Assembly (NCBI RefSeq): GCF_001857945.1
Contig: NZ_CP017770.1
Span: 1,984,001 to 2,048,000 of the forward strand
Length of the DNA: 64,000 bases
Direction: 5' to 3'
Origin: Paenibacillus crassostreae
Lineage (GTDB): Bacteria > Bacillota > Bacilli > Paenibacillales > Paenibacillaceae
The translations under genes and the position numbers were made by a program. The notes under the pieces were generated by a model. It ran no database searches, was not told the DNA's origin, and saw nothing but the letters and a program-made list of their open reading frames with translations. Positions 9,046 through 18,268 of this stretch are shown here, one piece after another (within the stretch, counting starts at the first letter, position 1; every line of letters starts with the position of its first letter).

Positions 9046-9190
9046 AATGAGACACCTCCTTTGAAGTAGATACCTTTACTATAGAACATATGTACGCCAT
9101 TGAAAACAAAAAAAGAAGTTCAATTCATCTCATGGCTAAAGCCACAAGTGTTCTCGAACCAGTCATAAAATAATCAATTTATGCTTATAA

Positions 9191-9240
9191 AACAGAAAAC
9201 AAAAGCCCAGCAAGGGTTCACTGGGCTTTTGTTTTCTGTT
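9191..9240. terminator. Long bidirectional terminator hairpin
   Basis: Arms 9191-9210 and 9221-9240 are exact 20-bp reverse complements around a 10-nt loop. Both strands give a GC-rich inner stem followed by a T-rich stretch. It lies between the tnpB element and the defence island. Confidence 0.8.
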
Positions 9241-9296
9241 TTGGAGACATTATAAGATGAAGTTTACAACATCTGTGGGTAACGTCTGTAAATGAG

Positions 9297-9330
9297 ACAA
9301 AAAGATCACCAAATCAGGTGATCTTTTTGT
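9297..9330 (-). terminator. Terminator downstream of mcrC
   Basis: Arms 9297-9310 and 9317-9330 are perfect 14-bp reverse complements, with GATCACC in the stem and a run of T after it on either strand. It would end the leftward mcrB-mcrC transcript. Confidence 0.8.
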
Positions 9331-9379
9331 TATAAGTGAGACTTATTTGATCATTAATTGATACTTTTTGTTGATATTC

Positions 9380-9397
9380 CGGTTATAGATGAGATTT
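9380..9397 (+). repeat. Island-edge inverted repeat, left copy
   Basis: CGGTTATAGATGAGATTT; the exact reverse complement occurs at 18224-18241, beyond the other end of the four-gene island. Related degenerate copies (GTAACG...TGTAAATGAGAC) occur at 9279-9298 and in GTTATAAGTGAGAC near 9330. Confidence 0.6.
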
Positions 9398-9481
9398 GTT
9401 ATTGAGTAACATTCCTGGCTCAGAAGAACCCAGTCTATTGCTTCATTTTTACTTTACCACTTATACATTAAAATGACGATT

Positions 9482-10795
9482 TCACGCTCTCATCATTTCA
9501 TCAATTTTGTTGGCAAGATCATGAATACTAGTGTTGATATTTATTAAATCTATGAAGCAAATATGAACCATTACGTCATCCTCACTTAGATACATAATCG
9601 ATTCATCGATCGTGCACATGCTAATTGTCCAGGGATATAGTAAGAACACCATTTTAGAAGAGTATTTTTTATTGTACACGTACATCTGGTACATATCCGC
9701 CTGCGAGATTCCGTAGTTACTTTGATTTGGATAAAGTATTTTCCACTTTGTATCCAGTACGATTGAACAATTATCACGATCCTTCACCACAATATCTGGC
9801 TTCAATAGAAATCGCATGGGTTTATCGAACAGATGATATAACCGATCTTGTGTCTTCATTTGATAATGAGCTTTGTCTAAGACCTTATTTAGCTTGCCAG
9901 CAACATAGCTTTCAAAGACCTTCTCCATTGGAAACAAAAGCGCAAAGGCCACTCCGCCACCTTGAAATGTAGTAAAGCTTTTATTCTTCAGAAAGATGCT
10001 ACACCATTGAAGAATCATTTCATAGTCCTTCATATTACGATCGGAGATGACCTTTTCGAACTCCTGATCAGGATTTTCAGAGACTTCTACTGCATCAAAC
10101 GATGCCAACAATACGATAAGATCCTTTTTATTAATTCTACTGGAACTAACTTTTCGCAAAAAATCTAGCGTTGTCTTGATCAGCCTGTTCTCCGGTCGAT
10201 TAACACTGAAGATATCATATTCGATATAAAAGCGTTCCTTATGTACGTAATTCGATTTAATATGCTGCGAAAAGTTGAGCTTACCTTTATAGTAGCGCTC
10301 GTTATCCTCGTGCTCAATATAAGCTGATTTCAATCCTCGTTTGACCAGCACATAGATCTCTTCAATGAACATTCGAATAAAAATTTCAAAAATATTATTT
10401 TTCTCAATATGAAGGTTCGACATCTTAAAGGTTTTGTACGGTATTTCCTTAAGGAATTTCAACATATCCAGAAAAACTCTTTTCGTTTCTACTTCTGAGC
10501 TTTCGTGTTCCTTGGAATATAACTTTGGTAAAATTTCAATTTGCGTGCCATCATCCATCGTTATTAAACCTACATAATTTTTTGCACTAATGATTTTACC
10601 AATACCGCGTTTACTAGAAATCGTCATCAATTCCAAAGTATCTGTATCAGCACTCTGTTTCTTCAACAAGATAAACTGCTCTAACCGATCGAAGGTAGAC
10701 TCGGGTAAGGAGTGATATTGATTAGATGACACAGCTACATTCCTTGTGAACGAATCATATTCTTTAATCATGAACTGTTGACTCAAACCTGTCAC
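9482..10795 (-). CDS. mcrC: McrC, nuclease subunit of McrBC-type restriction system
   Basis: 437-aa subunit that supplies the nuclease for the McrB NTPase. The N-terminal half carries the McrC-type beta domain (GKIISAKNYVGLITMDDGTQIEILPKLY). The C-terminal half has the PD-(D/E)xK core: RFLLKPDIVV then SIVLDTKWK, giving the Asp, Asp and Lys residues, followed by QADMYQMYVY. The GTG start directly abuts the mcrB stop codon, so the two are translationally coupled. McrBC systems cut DNA carrying modified cytosine; the target of this one is not visible from sequence. Confidence 0.88.
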   Translation of the reverse strand: MTGLSQQFMIKEYDSFTRNVAVSSNQYHSLPESTFDRLEQFILLKKQSADTDTLELMTISSKRGIGKIISAKNYVGLITMDDGTQIEILPKLYSKEHESSEVETKRVFLDMLKFLKEIPYKTFKMSNLHIEKNNIFEIFIRMFIEEIYVLVKRGLKSAYIEHEDNERYYKGKLNFSQHIKSNYVHKERFYIEYDIFSVNRPENRLIKTTLDFLRKVSSSRINKKDLIVLLASFDAVEVSENPDQEFEKVISDRNMKDYEMILQWCSIFLKNKSFTTFQGGGVAFALLFPMEKVFESYVAGKLNKVLDKAHYQMKTQDRLYHLFDKPMRFLLKPDIVVKDRDNCSIVLDTKWKILYPNQSNYGISQADMYQMYVYNKKYSSKMVFLLYPWTISMCTIDESIMYLSEDDVMVHICFIDLININTSIHDLANKIDEMMRA

Positions 10796-12706
10796 CTACA
10801 CGTTATAAATTTTGCGATACGATTCAATTTGGGTAAATGCTTGCTCATTAATTTCATAGGGTACTTCATCATCAAGATCAATCTCGCGCGAATTGCCAAA
10901 TAGCTCTTTGAAATCAATCTGTTGGTTCTGGATAAATTGTTCATCCCTGTTTTTGTTGTTGTCTCCGAGAACAAGCTGGATATTATGATAATCTTCATAG
11001 AAGTATTCTTGCAGTAAAGGGATTATGGCATTTTTAAAAATACTGGCTAGGTTATCTAATATAGGATTGCTTGCTAGGGACATGAAATAGGCATGTCCAA
11101 TCGTATGCTCTCTATCAAATAATACTTCAATACGGTGATTGATCTTCATCAGCATGGCGGCGATATCAATTCCTTCAACAACTACACCCTTAAGAAATTG
11201 TGGGTTTGGCATCAATTCCGCAAAATGAAAACGTCGGCGCAGAGCTGTATCTAGTCGAGCAATAGATCTATCTGCCGTATTCATAGTTGCGAGAATATAT
11301 ACATTGTTAGGAACACCAAATTCCACCTGTGAGTAAGGAAGTTTAAGCTTGATTTCTTCGACTTGTCCTAGACGCTTGGTAGGCTCAATTAATGTAATCA
11401 ATTCACCAAATATTTTCGAGATATTTCCACGGTTGATTTCATCGATAATAAATACATATTGATTGGTATTCTCTTTAATAGTCGTGCCTGAAGAAGCATC
11501 ATACTTTTTTAGAATATGAAGTACATCTGTAAGTTTAATCCGATTTAGTCTGTATACTGAACCTAAAGTCAGAACAGTGTTTCCATTTAGTTCATAGATA
11601 TCTTCACGAATATCCTTAACCAGCCATTTGACCGTTCGCGATCTTTTGTAATGTGCAAACTGATCCAACCACTCGTAATCACCGGTAACGACGCCAATCG
11701 CATCTATCGTTTTCTCGTCATATAGAACTAGAACGATATCACCAATCATCATTTCATCGATAAAGCTAGACAGAATTTTCTTCCCACCGGCTTTTGTAAA
11801 ATCAGTCTCTTCTGTGATCTTCTCACCATATCCATCCCAGCCAACTCTTATTCTACTATTAACAAAGCAATCTCTCTTGGTAGTATTCTCCCGCGCTCCT
11901 TCTAACGATACTTTCCATATTGTCGGTTCACTACGAATGCCATATTCATTGCTGTTCTGAATGGTTGGCGTTATTGCATGTTCACAGAATTCCTTGAAAA
12001 TACCCGTCTTGATTTCATAGGAAACGTCGTTTCCATCCTGATCCGTACTTCCGATTCCAATCTTGGGCTTAATTCCCTCAATAAATTCCTCATATCCATA
12101 CGATTGATGAAAGGTTGTAAATGCAATTTGCCCATTATCCTTGTATGTTCGATACCGTGTCAGAACACTTTCATAACCGTTCTTATCTATTTCCTGCTGA
12201 ATAGATTCCAAAGATTTCCTCTCGATAATCGCGATTGCATAAGCAACGGTGTTGTAGGTCTTCCCCGTACCTGGTGGTCCGTAAAGAATGATATTTTTAT
12301 CCATTGTTATAGCTTCTGTTGCCACCACCGTACTAGCTTGTAATGAATTCTGACCGTAACTAATAGATGAAGTATTCAACAAATCTCCTTCCCCCTGTTG
12401 CATGAGGAATTCTTCATAATATTGTAGTGCATATTGAAAGGCTTTGTTACCCGCCTTAACGTTGACTTCATCGAAGTTTTCTGCCCCTTCAATCAACACT
12501 CTTACCTTTTTAAAAGCTTCTGGTGATGCTATTTCGTATAAGTCAGTCGCTTCTAATTCAATACCCTTTAGCCTTTCAGGTGCATTTGACAAAGATGACA
12601 CATAGGAGTTTACTGTATTATCTGAGTAATTTTCACCATTTGCTTTTTTACGCTGATTAAACCACTCCGTATACGCTTTTCGCTGCACTTTAGATGAATT
12701 ATTCAT
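10796..12706 (-). CDS. mcrB: McrB-like AAA+ NTPase with an inserted EVE/PUA-like domain
   Basis: 636-aa motor subunit. Residues 1-130 form an alpha-helical N-terminal domain without an obvious DUF3578 pattern. Walker A GPPGTGKT lies at 143-150, Walker B VFIIDEINRG at about 415-425, and the McrB mark ATMNTADRSIARLD at about 470-483. Between them, near residues 260-400, sits an extra segment (VSLEGARENTTKRDCFVNSR, IRVGWDGYGE, IGDIVLVLYDEKTIDAIGVVTGDYEW, RTVKWL) that looks like an EVE/PUA-fold modified-base reader. ATG at 12706 follows GAGG. Its partner mcrC follows without a gap. Confidence 0.85.
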   Translation of the reverse strand: MNNSSKVQRKAYTEWFNQRKKANGENYSDNTVNSYVSSLSNAPERLKGIELEATDLYEIASPEAFKKVRVLIEGAENFDEVNVKAGNKAFQYALQYYEEFLMQQGEGDLLNTSSISYGQNSLQASTVVATEAITMDKNIILYGPPGTGKTYNTVAYAIAIIERKSLESIQQEIDKNGYESVLTRYRTYKDNGQIAFTTFHQSYGYEEFIEGIKPKIGIGSTDQDGNDVSYEIKTGIFKEFCEHAITPTIQNSNEYGIRSEPTIWKVSLEGARENTTKRDCFVNSRIRVGWDGYGEKITEETDFTKAGGKKILSSFIDEMMIGDIVLVLYDEKTIDAIGVVTGDYEWLDQFAHYKRSRTVKWLVKDIREDIYELNGNTVLTLGSVYRLNRIKLTDVLHILKKYDASSGTTIKENTNQYVFIIDEINRGNISKIFGELITLIEPTKRLGQVEEIKLKLPYSQVEFGVPNNVYILATMNTADRSIARLDTALRRRFHFAELMPNPQFLKGVVVEGIDIAAMLMKINHRIEVLFDREHTIGHAYFMSLASNPILDNLASIFKNAIIPLLQEYFYEDYHNIQLVLGDNNKNRDEQFIQNQQIDFKELFGNSREIDLDDEVPYEINEQAFTQIESYRKIYNV

Positions 12707-12966
12707 ATTGTTAACCTCATTTCATAATTCCCCTGTAAATGTTCATAAGATTTGAGCCGCGAAACTTCCCTTTAACACTTTAAAAACAAGCAATCTACGG
12801 CGCTCCCATGTGTACAAATAATCATTGTTCGTTTGTTACTACTCACAATTACATCCATCCTTATTTTGATGTCTTTCGCACATGCACGATCGTTCTACAT
12901 CTGGATCAGTTATTTTTGTTCCAACAATATGAGAAACCTGGATTTATGATCCACATATATATGATC

Positions 12967-15900
12967 CTACATAACATCTACTTTTACGGGTTCTTCGATA
13001 TGCGGTGTATAGAAAGAAATTTCACCATGTATTTTCTTATTTTTCGTCCTCGATAATTTAATTGATCTAAATTCGTCTTCTAGCGAACTAAACTTACGTC
13101 GAATTAACCTTGCAATATTGGGATTCGCAGTTGTAATAAACAATTGCACTCCATTTGCTGAAATCTCTCTGATGAAGTCAAGAAAACTAAGGACATTTAA
13201 ATCATCCATATTTGAAACAGGCTCATCTAATAAAATAAATTTAGGTGCATTTTTCATACTTATATGTAAAACAAAAAAAACAGCGAGTGCAACTGCAGTC
13301 CTCTGTCCAGTACTCATTAAATGTATGGGGACTTCTTCAATTTTATTTGATGATTCACGTAATGCAATCAATTTGTTATTACTGTTAAGTTCCAATACTG
13401 AGAATTCTCTTGGACTATGCAGTAGGACAAATTTCTTACTAATTTCAGATATGTTGTTTTTAAGAAATTCCGAGCTATAATCCGAAAGTGGGTTTAACTT
13501 ATTTATTACTAATTTGGCTTTTTTACAAACCTTAAGTAACTCCTTGTCTGAAGCAATTAATCGTTCTTCATCTTTCATACGCACTGAAATTTCAGAATAG
13601 TTTTTACGGTTACCAATATTTTCTTTTAGTAGTAATATCTCATTCTTTACTTCCATTAGATCACTAGCCCAAGAAGAAAGATTAATGTCATTAATACTAT
13701 TATACGTTATCTTACTTATTAAGATTTCCTTAAAAACAAACCATTTAGAAAATACATTCAGTTGATTTTGATATACTTCATGCTGGACTCTATATTTATT
13801 TCCTTCATCAACGACTTTCATTTGTTCTTCTTGTAATAGATCTAATTCTACTTCTAGTTTTCTCATTTCAGAGAGACTTTCCTGAACTTTGTTAAGAAAT
13901 TCTGCTTTCTTAGCATTTAAGTTCGAAAGCATTTGATCGATTTGAATCTGTCCTTCAATATAGGAATCTCCTAATTCTTGTTTGAATGATTGAACAAAGT
14001 TAACTACAGAATTGTAGGAATAACTCTCACTTTCTAAACTTTTAATTCTGTAATCCAACTCAGAAAGGATATCTTTTGTGTCAACTATTATTTTATTAAC
14101 ATAGTTAAATATTATACGGAAATTAGATTGTTCATTTATATGGGAACTTATAAAATCATCTGCAATATTATACTTTAATAAATAACCAAAGCTAGAAGTT
14201 ATTTGATTCAATAGGGTATCTTCTTTTTTTATTGTTTCTAGTTCGTTAGCCGTTTCTCTAATTTCAGCAACAAGAGAGAATTCTTTCCTTTTAAGTTCTA
14301 AACTTGTATCTAATTGTAATCCCTCCATTCCATTAAGAACATTAACTAGAAGTTCATTGTAGGAAGAGTGATTAACTCCGCATAAAGGACAGCTATGAAT
14401 ACTCCTATTAGTCTCTAATATTGTTTGCCCTATGACTTTCAACTGTTTTAATTGATCTTTAAATTGAATGTTATTGTTCTCTTCTTTTAAAATGGCAGTT
14501 AATAATTCTTCATGTTGGACATTCAATTTTCGAAGTCTGTTTTCAGTTTCAATTCTCTTTTTTTCTGTTTTCTCAGTACTTATAATGGGAATATTTACCA
14601 TTTCAGGTATTTTGTAATTTGACACAAAATGAACATAATAATCATATCTTTTCTTTAGTTCATAATATTTACTTTCAATTTCTAATCTTTCAGTTACTTT
14701 ATTGAAGTTACTAAAGTAAATAAAATTCTTATTGACATAATTAATTCGATTATTAAAATTAATCAGATTATTATTTTCAGATTCTTGCTGTTCTTTTCTA
14801 ATCATTAATTTATTTGTGACAGACTTTATCTTTTCATTTAGTGACGTATAAGTGGAACGAAGATTCTTTAGAGTTTGATCTATATTATTTAAGTTTAACT
14901 TTGTTTCAGTTCTTTTATTTTCAGCTTCAACAAAAGTATAAATACCTAAAGATTTCATCTCGAAAAGTTCACCAGCGTATTGATCAAAGTAATCAACTTC
15001 AATATGCAGTGCTTCTAGTAATTCATTAAGACGCTCTAAATTATTATCATGAGTATTATGAAATGTTGATAGTTGTGAGATATATCGATCGTCTCTTAAA
15101 TATAAATTATCCAATGATCGAACTACTGTGGATAAATTAATTTCTGAAACATTTTTTCTCAATAGCTCAGAGTATATTAAAATTTGTTTTTGGTGAGAAT
15201 CAATATTTTTATTTAGCCCCTTTATTGTATCTTCAACTTCTTCAAGGTGCCTATTAATATTTTTTTCAATCGTTTTAACTTCTTCACCGAATATAACCTT
15301 CTGAAATTCATTTTCATAATCAGGTTGACCTTCTGGGGTAAAACAAAATTGATAGACCTCTTCAGTTGAGAAGTAATTGTATTGATGAAACGCATGGTTT
15401 AATTTATCAATTTTACGTTCTCTATTTTCATAAAAAAGTGATTCACGTAGCTTTTTTTCTTCACTGGATGGCAGGCCCGATATAGATAGGTTGTTGGTAA
15501 ATGTTATAATTCCGTCCCATGAATTAACTTTATTCGTTTTTTTAGCATCTCCTATTTGTTCACGATGGACATTTCCTGTTAATGCAATTTCTATAGCTTC
15601 TAATATTGAGGTCTTACCTGAACCATTTGGGCCAAATAGTAAGTTGACATGAGAAAAATCTAGCTTTGTGGAGGGCTCAAAGCAGTGCTCTCGATAAGCT
15701 GTTCCAAAAGAGATGTTGGATATTTTTAAGTTCGCATACTTATTTTTAATAGTGCTGCCTAATTCTTTAATATTTTTCTTGTCTTTTAATGTGAATTTGT
15801 TCCCCTGTAAAAACAACTTAAAATTTTTCGTTGTAAATTCTTCCACACATAACAACATACCATTCTCGCTAAGAACTGTTGTCCAATCTTTAGAAGGATC

Positions 15901-16317
15901 TGCAGATTTTAATACTTTATTATTTCGAGTTTCATTATCACTACGTTGTTCAAGATTATTCTCATATTCTGACGCAGCGATAACGGTCTTTCTTGCGTAA
16001 TCACTTTTTCTTTCAATAAATACCTTTTTGTCCCAAGCCAGTTGTTTATAATCCATATCACTTAAAACAAACACAAAGTATAAGTTCCAGCGATCATCAC
16101 CAGATAGGTTATAAAAAAAGTCTTCAATATATCTAGATTCGAATTGACTATATGCTTCATCACTGCTAGTTATCTCATTAAGATAGGATAATTCAGAATG
16201 AAATATTAAGTATTTTGCAATAATATTGTTTTTCTCATATATTATTATTTCTTTAATCTCTTTTTGTTCAATCATAAAAGTTTGTGAAGTTAATTGTTTT
16301 CCTTGTAACTTTAACAT
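12967..16317 (-). CDS. Rad50/SMC-like ABC ATPase with zinc hook and extra N-terminal domain
   Basis: About 1116 aa. Residues 1-200 form a domain unlike classical Rad50 (YFVFVLSDMDYKQLAWDKKVFIERKS, ARKTVIA), which faintly recalls middle components of ABC three-component systems (weak inference). Walker A GPNGSGKT is near residue 231, long coiled coils follow, with a CPLCG zinc-hook motif near 642, then the ABC signature STGQR near 1004 and Walker B FILLDEP near 1030. I chose ATG at 16317, preceded by GGAGGG inside the end of the upstream gene; that gene stops 2 bases before. Base composition is clearly more AT-rich than the flanking core genes, a sign of transfer. Confidence 0.75.
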   Translation of the reverse strand: MLKLQGKQLTSQTFMIEQKEIKEIIIYEKNNIIAKYLIFHSELSYLNEITSSDEAYSQFESRYIEDFFYNLSGDDRWNLYFVFVLSDMDYKQLAWDKKVFIERKSDYARKTVIAASEYENNLEQRSDNETRNNKVLKSADPSKDWTTVLSENGMLLCVEEFTTKNFKLFLQGNKFTLKDKKNIKELGSTIKNKYANLKISNISFGTAYREHCFEPSTKLDFSHVNLLFGPNGSGKTSILEAIEIALTGNVHREQIGDAKKTNKVNSWDGIITFTNNLSISGLPSSEEKKLRESLFYENRERKIDKLNHAFHQYNYFSTEEVYQFCFTPEGQPDYENEFQKVIFGEEVKTIEKNINRHLEEVEDTIKGLNKNIDSHQKQILIYSELLRKNVSEINLSTVVRSLDNLYLRDDRYISQLSTFHNTHDNNLERLNELLEALHIEVDYFDQYAGELFEMKSLGIYTFVEAENKRTETKLNLNNIDQTLKNLRSTYTSLNEKIKSVTNKLMIRKEQQESENNNLINFNNRINYVNKNFIYFSNFNKVTERLEIESKYYELKKRYDYYVHFVSNYKIPEMVNIPIISTEKTEKKRIETENRLRKLNVQHEELLTAILKEENNNIQFKDQLKQLKVIGQTILETNRSIHSCPLCGVNHSSYNELLVNVLNGMEGLQLDTSLELKRKEFSLVAEIRETANELETIKKEDTLLNQITSSFGYLLKYNIADDFISSHINEQSNFRIIFNYVNKIIVDTKDILSELDYRIKSLESESYSYNSVVNFVQSFKQELGDSYIEGQIQIDQMLSNLNAKKAEFLNKVQESLSEMRKLEVELDLLQEEQMKVVDEGNKYRVQHEVYQNQLNVFSKWFVFKEILISKITYNSINDINLSSWASDLMEVKNEILLLKENIGNRKNYSEISVRMKDEERLIASDKELLKVCKKAKLVINKLNPLSDYSSEFLKNNISEISKKFVLLHSPREFSVLELNSNNKLIALRESSNKIEEVPIHLMSTGQRTAVALAVFFVLHISMKNAPKFILLDEPVSNMDDLNVLSFLDFIREISANGVQLFITTANPNIARLIRRKFSSLEDEFRSIKLSRTKNKKIHGEISFYTPHIEEPVKVDVM

Positions 16318-16319
16318 AA

Positions 16320-18026
16320 TCAACCCTCCGAAATATTCGTTCTAGGCTTAACACGTACGGATGCATCTATTGAAGTATCATATTGCGGGAAAGTAACTAT
16401 CTCGGTGACGTTACCCTTTTTCGAGCTGAACACACATATTTTTTCTTTATTCTGAGGGTCCATATTTTTGATTAATATATCGGCTGTCTTATTTGCCAAT
16501 TCTTCACTACTTACAAAACAAACTAAAGCACTAACGTCTTCACTATCGACAGAAAATAAATTATGATTATTTAACTTATTTAGACCAAACCTATGATTCT
16601 CCCTTAAACCTTTAATATGTGACGGTAATCTTTTTTCTCGTAGACAATTTGCTAAATTAATGAACTGATCAATTCCATCTACCCTAGTCTTTTCTGAATA
16701 TAAATCAATGGATATCCCAAGCCTGTTACAATACTCATCCTTGTTTGCTATTAATTGACTTTCTTCATTCTTACCAAGAGAAACTCCGAAGAAGTAGTCA
16801 CGATCCTCTAACTGAGCAGTTAATGGGAATTTATATTCATCTGTGAGTAAACTCTCTATATCGTTAAGATCTTCATCAAACAACTTCTGAGCATCTACCC
16901 ACCTACTTCTTGATTCATCTGGGTAAAAAGATTCATAACACTTGACGTCAATTGTTGGGGTAGTTACCATGGGTCCTAATTGACATGGTTTACGAACATG
17001 CAAGAATTGCATATTCTCTCTTTTAGATGAGAACCAAATATTCACCTTTTTATCAAGCCAATACGCAAAACCCAGCCCTTTAAGATGATTATTTTTCCGA
17101 TGACTTCTTGTGTCATTATTCCAATTTTTATTATTATTCTTTACATATATACTAGACCAGGGACTATCTATTAATTCCGAATCACCAGAATCTTTAATAG
17201 CAATTGAAGAATCTTCAGCCCAATTTTGTGATATATATACTAATTTGCTCCCTTCATTTGAACGAAATAATTCCTTTCTTAATGAAGAGAAGTCATCTTG
17301 ACGGGGTTTAGTGTTTAATTGAGGATGCAAAAGTACAATTGATTCATTGCCACATTCGAATAACTTCGAAATAGACACATCTCTTTGATTTAATGAATCT
17401 GCACATATCAATGAAATTAACTGGTTAGGTTGATTCCTTCCAAATCGATAGATGATAGATCCTAAACTTAATCCAACTTCCTCACATTCTAGCGATCGAT
17501 CAGCCATAGATTTCGTCTTTAATTGAGGTGTTATACACAATTTACCGCTGGTTAGCTTAAAAATATAGAATAATGAGTTGACAAAAAATCTTTTACTATA
17601 ATTCTCTGCTGCATCTGTAATTACAACCAATTTAGCATTTCCTTTTAAATCCTTGATAAATTGATCAAACACATCTACTTCTATACCTTGAGTGCAAATA
17701 CACCACAATTTGCCGAGAGGAGGATGCATTGACTCAGTCGATATTATTTGCTCAATTATATTAAGTGGAATAGAATATTCAGGAGTCAAAAACAAATCAA
17801 CATTCTTTGTTTTAGCTAATCTCAACGCATCCGGGAATAGGTTTATTGTATAATCGCTATTTTCAAACCTTGGACCTTCTTCTGGGCTAGCGATAATATT
17901 CCCCTTGCATTGGAGTTTCAATACTGTAAACGTTGCGGAATCATTTTTACACAAATCAAATTGAGGAATTTCTTCATTTTCTATACTTTGAAAACAGTCT
18001 TCGATGAATTTATATGTAATTGTCAT
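16320..18026 (-). CDS. Nitrilase-superfamily-like protein of a defence module
   Basis: 568-aa protein. Residues 35-290 fit the carbon-nitrogen hydrolase fold: Glu83 in FLTPEYSIP, a candidate Lys170/172 in TPQLKTKSM, and Cys208 in SLICADSLNQRD, in the usual E-K-C order, followed by IVLLHPQLN and KLVYISQNWA. Residues 300-568 are an unrecognised C-terminal region. Nitrilase domains are known in some antiphage proteins, for example fused to reverse transcriptases (DRT type 1), but here the partner is an SMC-like ATPase. The ATG at 18026 has CGGAGG upstream. It is the first gene of the leftward island and is tightly coupled to the ATPase gene. Confidence 0.65.
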   Translation of the reverse strand: MTITYKFIEDCFQSIENEEIPQFDLCKNDSATFTVLKLQCKGNIIASPEEGPRFENSDYTINLFPDALRLAKTKNVDLFLTPEYSIPLNIIEQIISTESMHPPLGKLWCICTQGIEVDVFDQFIKDLKGNAKLVVITDAAENYSKRFFVNSLFYIFKLTSGKLCITPQLKTKSMADRSLECEEVGLSLGSIIYRFGRNQPNQLISLICADSLNQRDVSISKLFECGNESIVLLHPQLNTKPRQDDFSSLRKELFRSNEGSKLVYISQNWAEDSSIAIKDSGDSELIDSPWSSIYVKNNNKNWNNDTRSHRKNNHLKGLGFAYWLDKKVNIWFSSKRENMQFLHVRKPCQLGPMVTTPTIDVKCYESFYPDESRSRWVDAQKLFDEDLNDIESLLTDEYKFPLTAQLEDRDYFFGVSLGKNEESQLIANKDEYCNRLGISIDLYSEKTRVDGIDQFINLANCLREKRLPSHIKGLRENHRFGLNKLNNHNLFSVDSEDVSALVCFVSSEELANKTADILIKNMDPQNKEKICVFSSKKGNVTEIVTFPQYDTSIDASVRVKPRTNISEG

Positions 18027-18139
18027 ATTTACCTCCGGTAATGTATTTCATTAGTATTCTACATAAGTTCGACATTACCTTCCAAAATCTACATCACTCA
18101 CTTAGAGTTAAGGGACCTATAAATATTATGAAAATAAAA

Positions 18140-18180
18140 AGCCTTGATATACCAGGAAATATGGTTATCAAGGCTCTTTA
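18140..18180 (-). terminator. Terminator after the ABC transporter operon
   Basis: Arms 18140-18149 and 18166-18175 are exact 10-bp reverse complements; the minus-strand side ends in a T-rich tract (plus-strand A-run 18131-18140). It separates the transporter operon from the defence island and may work in both directions. Confidence 0.75.
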
Positions 18181-18223
18181 TTTTATCTCAACCATGTGAA
18201 GCTATCTTCCCCATTTTTTTCCT

Positions 18224-18241
18224 AAATCTCATCTATAACCG
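18224..18241 (-). repeat. Island-edge inverted repeat, right copy
   Basis: Exact reverse complement of 9380-9397. Similarity continues weakly into 18242-18290, which resembles the reverse complement of 9241-9298 (shared CGTTAC, ACA, TTATAA blocks). Confidence 0.6.
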
Positions 18242-18268
18242 TTACTTACATCTGACTGGCAACAAGCA

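Larger units (their letters stand above)
7791..9172 (-). mobile_element. Stand-alone tnpB element, IS200/IS605 superfamily (IS1341-like)
   Basis: About 1.38 kb with only tnpB and no Y1 transposase tnpA. Left end (high coordinates): minus-strand TTGAT at 9173-9177 directly before the element, then a subterminal hairpin (arms 9033-like TGGCT/AGCCA at 9133-9137 and 9140-9144). Right end: three short hairpins at 7813-7878 and a terminal TTCAA (7795-7791). The TTGAT/TCAA pairing resembles the ISDra2 arrangement. No terminal inverted repeats or target duplication are expected for this family. The exact ends are inferred from these motifs, not proven. Confidence 0.65.

Noticed and set aside
9191-9330. 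Two strong palindromes considered as transposon ends
   Set aside because: Both have the GC stem plus T-run of intrinsic terminators, and no transposase joins them.
12808-13056. Plus-strand open frame opposite the end of the SMC-like gene
   Set aside because: It overlaps a strong minus-strand gene and lacks a ribosome site.
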